This document shows positions 61,920 through 64,000 of a DNA stretch of 64,000 nucleotides, piece by piece (position 1 is the stretch's first letter; every line of letters begins with the position of its first letter). The notes beneath the pieces are model-generated. The model had not been told where the DNA came from. It searched no databases and saw nothing but the letters and a program-made list of their open reading frames with translations. The position numbers and the translations under genes were made by a program. This stretch comes from Planctomyces sp. SH-PL14. Its GTDB lineage: Bacteria; Planctomycetota; Planctomycetia; Planctomycetales; Planctomycetaceae. The DNA lies in the NCBI RefSeq assembly GCF_001610835.1, contig NZ_CP011270.1:868001-932000 (forward strand). Reading direction: 5' to 3'.

Positions 61920-63179
61920 TTGTCCAGCAACGCGCGGCCGCCGCTGAAACCGGAATGGTGGACCGACACCGGTCGTCCACCCCGGTGGCCGTTGACGATA
62001 GCGAAGCTGGCGTGCGTACTGGTCGTCGCGCTGATCCTGGTGAACTGGTATGTCCAGGGTCTGGTTCCGGCGGTGGGGCAGAGCAACCCTGTCGCGGGGC
62101 AGCCCAAGCCGGTTGCCGGGCCGAAGGAAACCGTTCTGGGGCAAGTCCGCGGGCCGCAACGACCGCCGCCGCGATCCGAGCCCGGCCCTTTTCGTGATGG
62201 GAGTGTCGCTTCGTCGGCCACCGAGCCGCGGGTGGTCCTCTCGGAAGATGTGTTCGCAGCCGATCCGGGCGTGGTCCTCGCGGACGCCGCGTTTGCGGCG
62301 GACCCGCAGACCGTGACGACGGTCCGTATTGCGACTCCTGAGCTTCCTCCGGCCCGGATGCCGGTGGCCGATCCCTGGCCGGAGCTGGAACGGCGGTTGG
62401 GAAGCGGGGAGGGGAGGGGATCGGCGGCGGTCAATTCCGCGTTCGAGGAGTACGTGCGGTCGAAGCCGCCCAGGAATCCGGAGCGGCGGCCGCTCGACCT
62501 GACCGTGATTGGAACCCTCGGTCCGACCGATGAGGCGCTGTTCAATACGGTGCGGACGTTCCTTGGGACGACCTTCGATGCGCCGGTTCTCGTTCGGCGA
62601 AGGGTCGGGCTCAGCGAACTTCCGCTTGGAACGCTGCGGACCGACGGGCCGCTCGGGGATCGGTCTCTGGTGACACCGGAGGTGCTGCGGCTGCTGGGAG
62701 ACTCCAGGGGCGAACCGCCGTTTGGCCGGGTCGCCGTCTGCACCGTCGGTCCGCTTCCGACTCCGTCGTTCACTTATCTCCGGTCACTGCAGACCGACGG
62801 CCCCCGCGGGGGGATCGTGGTCTGGCGACCAGTCGGGGCGGGAGCGACGACACGGGACGAGCAACACCAACTCCTGCGACGCACCTTTTCCGCGAGTCTG
62901 CGAGGGACAGCGTCCGTATTTGACCTGCCCCCCTGTCCGGAGGACGGATGCGGCCTGGCGGGGGACAAAGAGGCCGATGCCGTGGGACTCTGTCCGGCGT
63001 GCCTGCACCGGCTCTGCTGGAACCTCGATGTCGCCCCCACGGTCTGGCTGGAGCGGCAGGAGCGTCTGCTGGAACAGGTGGGGCTCCGCGGCGAGGCGGC
63101 GCAGTACCGGCGATGGCGGAGATTGCTCCAGGCCCGCGTCGAGCGGCGTCAGGAAATCGGCGGCGCTTCCCCGCCGTAA
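61920..63179 (+). CDS. Membrane-anchored archaemetzincin-like protein lacking the catalytic histidines
   Basis: About 419 aa if started at TTG 61920. ATG 61734 would add 62 residues of unconvincing sequence, so the start is uncertain. A membrane helix (LACVLVVALILVNWYV) is followed by a Pro-rich linker (about 60-180), then an archaemetzincin-like domain (LTVIGTLGPTDEALFNTVRT, APVLVRRRVGLSELP). The structural zinc cluster is kept (CPEDGC and CPAC, C-x4-C-x13-C-x2-C), but the HExxHxxGxxH motif that should precede it reads RGTASVFDLPP. Probably a non-enzymatic relative. It overlaps the radical SAM gene tail to tail. Confidence 0.6.
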   Translation: MSSNARPPLKPEWWTDTGRPPRWPLTIAKLACVLVVALILVNWYVQGLVPAVGQSNPVAGQPKPVAGPKETVLGQVRGPQRPPPRSEPGPFRDGSVASSATEPRVVLSEDVFAADPGVVLADAAFAADPQTVTTVRIATPELPPARMPVADPWPELERRLGSGEGRGSAAVNSAFEEYVRSKPPRNPERRPLDLTVIGTLGPTDEALFNTVRTFLGTTFDAPVLVRRRVGLSELPLGTLRTDGPLGDRSLVTPEVLRLLGDSRGEPPFGRVAVCTVGPLPTPSFTYLRSLQTDGPRGGIVVWRPVGAGATTRDEQHQLLRRTFSASLRGTASVFDLPPCPEDGCGLAGDKEADAVGLCPACLHRLCWNLDVAPTVWLERQERLLEQVGLRGEAAQYRRWRRLLQARVERRQEIGGASPP

Positions 63180-64000
63180 TAGGACTCGACCGTCAGTCCG
63201 GTCCGCTGGCGGACCGTCTCTGAGATCGCGTCGACCTCTTGAGGCGCGAGGGGCGCCACGAAGTCCTCGGCAGGACGACGGGCGACCGTGTAGATCTGTA
63301 CCAGTTTCAACCGGCCCCCGTGCCGCTTGATCGTGTTCAGCCGCTCGCAGTATTCGAGGATCTCCGATTCGCCCGGCGGCGTCCCGTCGAGACGCATGAA
63401 CAGGCTCTGAATCACGAGCGGGCGGACGTGCGCGGCCAGCAGGAGATTGTCGAGGACCTGCTGGAACGGGATCCGGGTCCGGTCGACTTTTTCGAAGTAG
63501 TCGGCCGTTCCGGCGTCGAGCTTGGCCCACACCTCGCCCTGGTTCTCGTCGAGGATCGACATCCCCCGCTGGACGACCGGGCGGTGGAACAGGCTGGCAT
63601 TGGAGATCAGGACGAGCTTCACCTGGTCGAGCCCGCGGGACCGCTTGAGGTCGGCGGTGCGGCGGATGATCTCGTCGAAGTTCTTGTAGCTCGTCGGCTC
63701 GCCGTCGCCGGAGAAGGCGATGTCGTTGAACCGGCGGCGGTCGGCGGGGACGGAGGCGAACTGCGGGTGGGTCCAGATTTCGCCCGAGCGGATCTCGTCG
63801 ACGAGGGCTTCCATCTCCCCGAAGAGCCGGTCGGTCTCGACGAAGGTCACTTCCGGTTCCGCTTCCGGGGAGCGGTCCACCTGGCAGTAGACACAGTCGA
63901 AGTTGCAGATCTTGTCCGGGTTGAGGTTCACCCCCAGCGACAACCCTTTGCTCCGTCGGGAGACGACGGGGTAGCAGAAGCGGTTGTCCTCGAACCGCCG
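63149..64000 (-). CDS. Radical SAM protein (5' end beyond the window)
   Basis: At least 283 residues; the frame is open to the right edge (RRFEDNRFCYPVVSRRSKG precedes the motif). The [4Fe-4S] motif is CNFDCVYCQ (C-x3-C-x2-C). IAFSGDGEPTSYKNFDEIIR and KLDAGTADYFEKVDRTRIPF match the TIM-barrel SAM-binding regions of a small radical SAM family found in many bacteria. Substrate unknown. Convergent with the archaemetzincin-like gene, overlapping by 31 bp. Confidence 0.85.
   Translation of the reverse strand, partial: RRFEDNRFCYPVVSRRSKGLSLGVNLNPDKICNFDCVYCQVDRSPEAEPEVTFVETDRLFGEMEALVDEIRSGEIWTHPQFASVPADRRRFNDIAFSGDGEPTSYKNFDEIIRRTADLKRSRGLDQVKLVLISNASLFHRPVVQRGMSILDENQGEVWAKLDAGTADYFEKVDRTRIPFQQVLDNLLLAAHVRPLVIQSLFMRLDGTPPGESEILEYCERLNTIKRHGGRLKLVQIYTVARRPAEDFVAPLAPQEVDAISETVRQRTGLTVESYYGGEAPPIS

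Overview
The window looks like chromosome from a Planctomycetota (planctomycete) bacterium. The right third carries families that are hallmarks of the phylum: PSD1/PSCyt1 planctomycete cytochromes, DUF1501, DUF1552, DUF1592 and a PVC-type CxxCH protein. ECF sigma factors next to Ser/Thr kinases, and a kinase with a LamG tail, point the same way. Base composition is GC-rich throughout.

Left edge (1-466): a possible 3'-truncated gene, the tail of a zinc alcohol dehydrogenase, a terminator and an intact tRNA-Ser(GCU), all on the minus strand. Positions 426-466 of the tRNA recur exactly at 40204-40244. These 41-bp direct repeats bound a ~39.8-kb integrated element whose tyrosine recombinase (625-1866) starts 159 bp inside the left repeat. 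Just outside the right repeat is a 30-codon relic of a second, related integrase at the same spacing. The tRNA has therefore probably been hit repeatedly.

Element, left part (0.6-14.5 kb): integrase, ECF sigma factor plus Ser/Thr kinase, a DUF3987-type ATPase, an excisionase-like HTH protein, an IS5-type transposase split by an IS630-type element, a LamG-tailed kinase, and a short arsenic operon (arsC, arsR, DUF6428-like) with a perfect palindrome upstream but no efflux pump.

Element, middle part (14.8-33.7 kb): the most unusual region. The same module occurs twice. A ParB-like gene and tiny membrane or coiled-coil genes run leftward. Next to them is a ~330-bp multi-hairpin repeat (R1) whose long central stem differs between copies by compensatory changes. 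An array of small, mutually related winged-helix-like proteins of about 80-115 aa runs rightward. Array 1 also has a CsrA-like protein with an insertion, a second repeat (R2, twice) and short palindromes. Between the modules are a secretin-like pseudogene, DUF892 and general-stress-17M genes, an RsbR-type STAS protein and an ECF/anti-sigma-like pair. Fragments of two further ParB-like copies show turnover.

Element, right part (34-40.2 kb): an RsbR paralogue interrupted only by two in-frame TAG codons, three degenerate receiver-like proteins, a broken thioesterase, an RRM RNA-binding protein, small hypotheticals and a serine recombinase.

Right flank (40.5-64 kb), probably ancestral chromosome: a usp-STAS operon divergent from a histidine kinase/NtrC-type pair, with a sigma-54-like promoter and an inverted repeat between them; an Rnk-like protein; a polysaccharide deacetylase; an isochorismatase-like hydrolase; a large block of secreted planctomycete cytochrome/DUF proteins on the minus strand; a membrane-anchored archaemetzincin-like protein lacking its catalytic histidines; and a radical SAM protein that runs off the right end.
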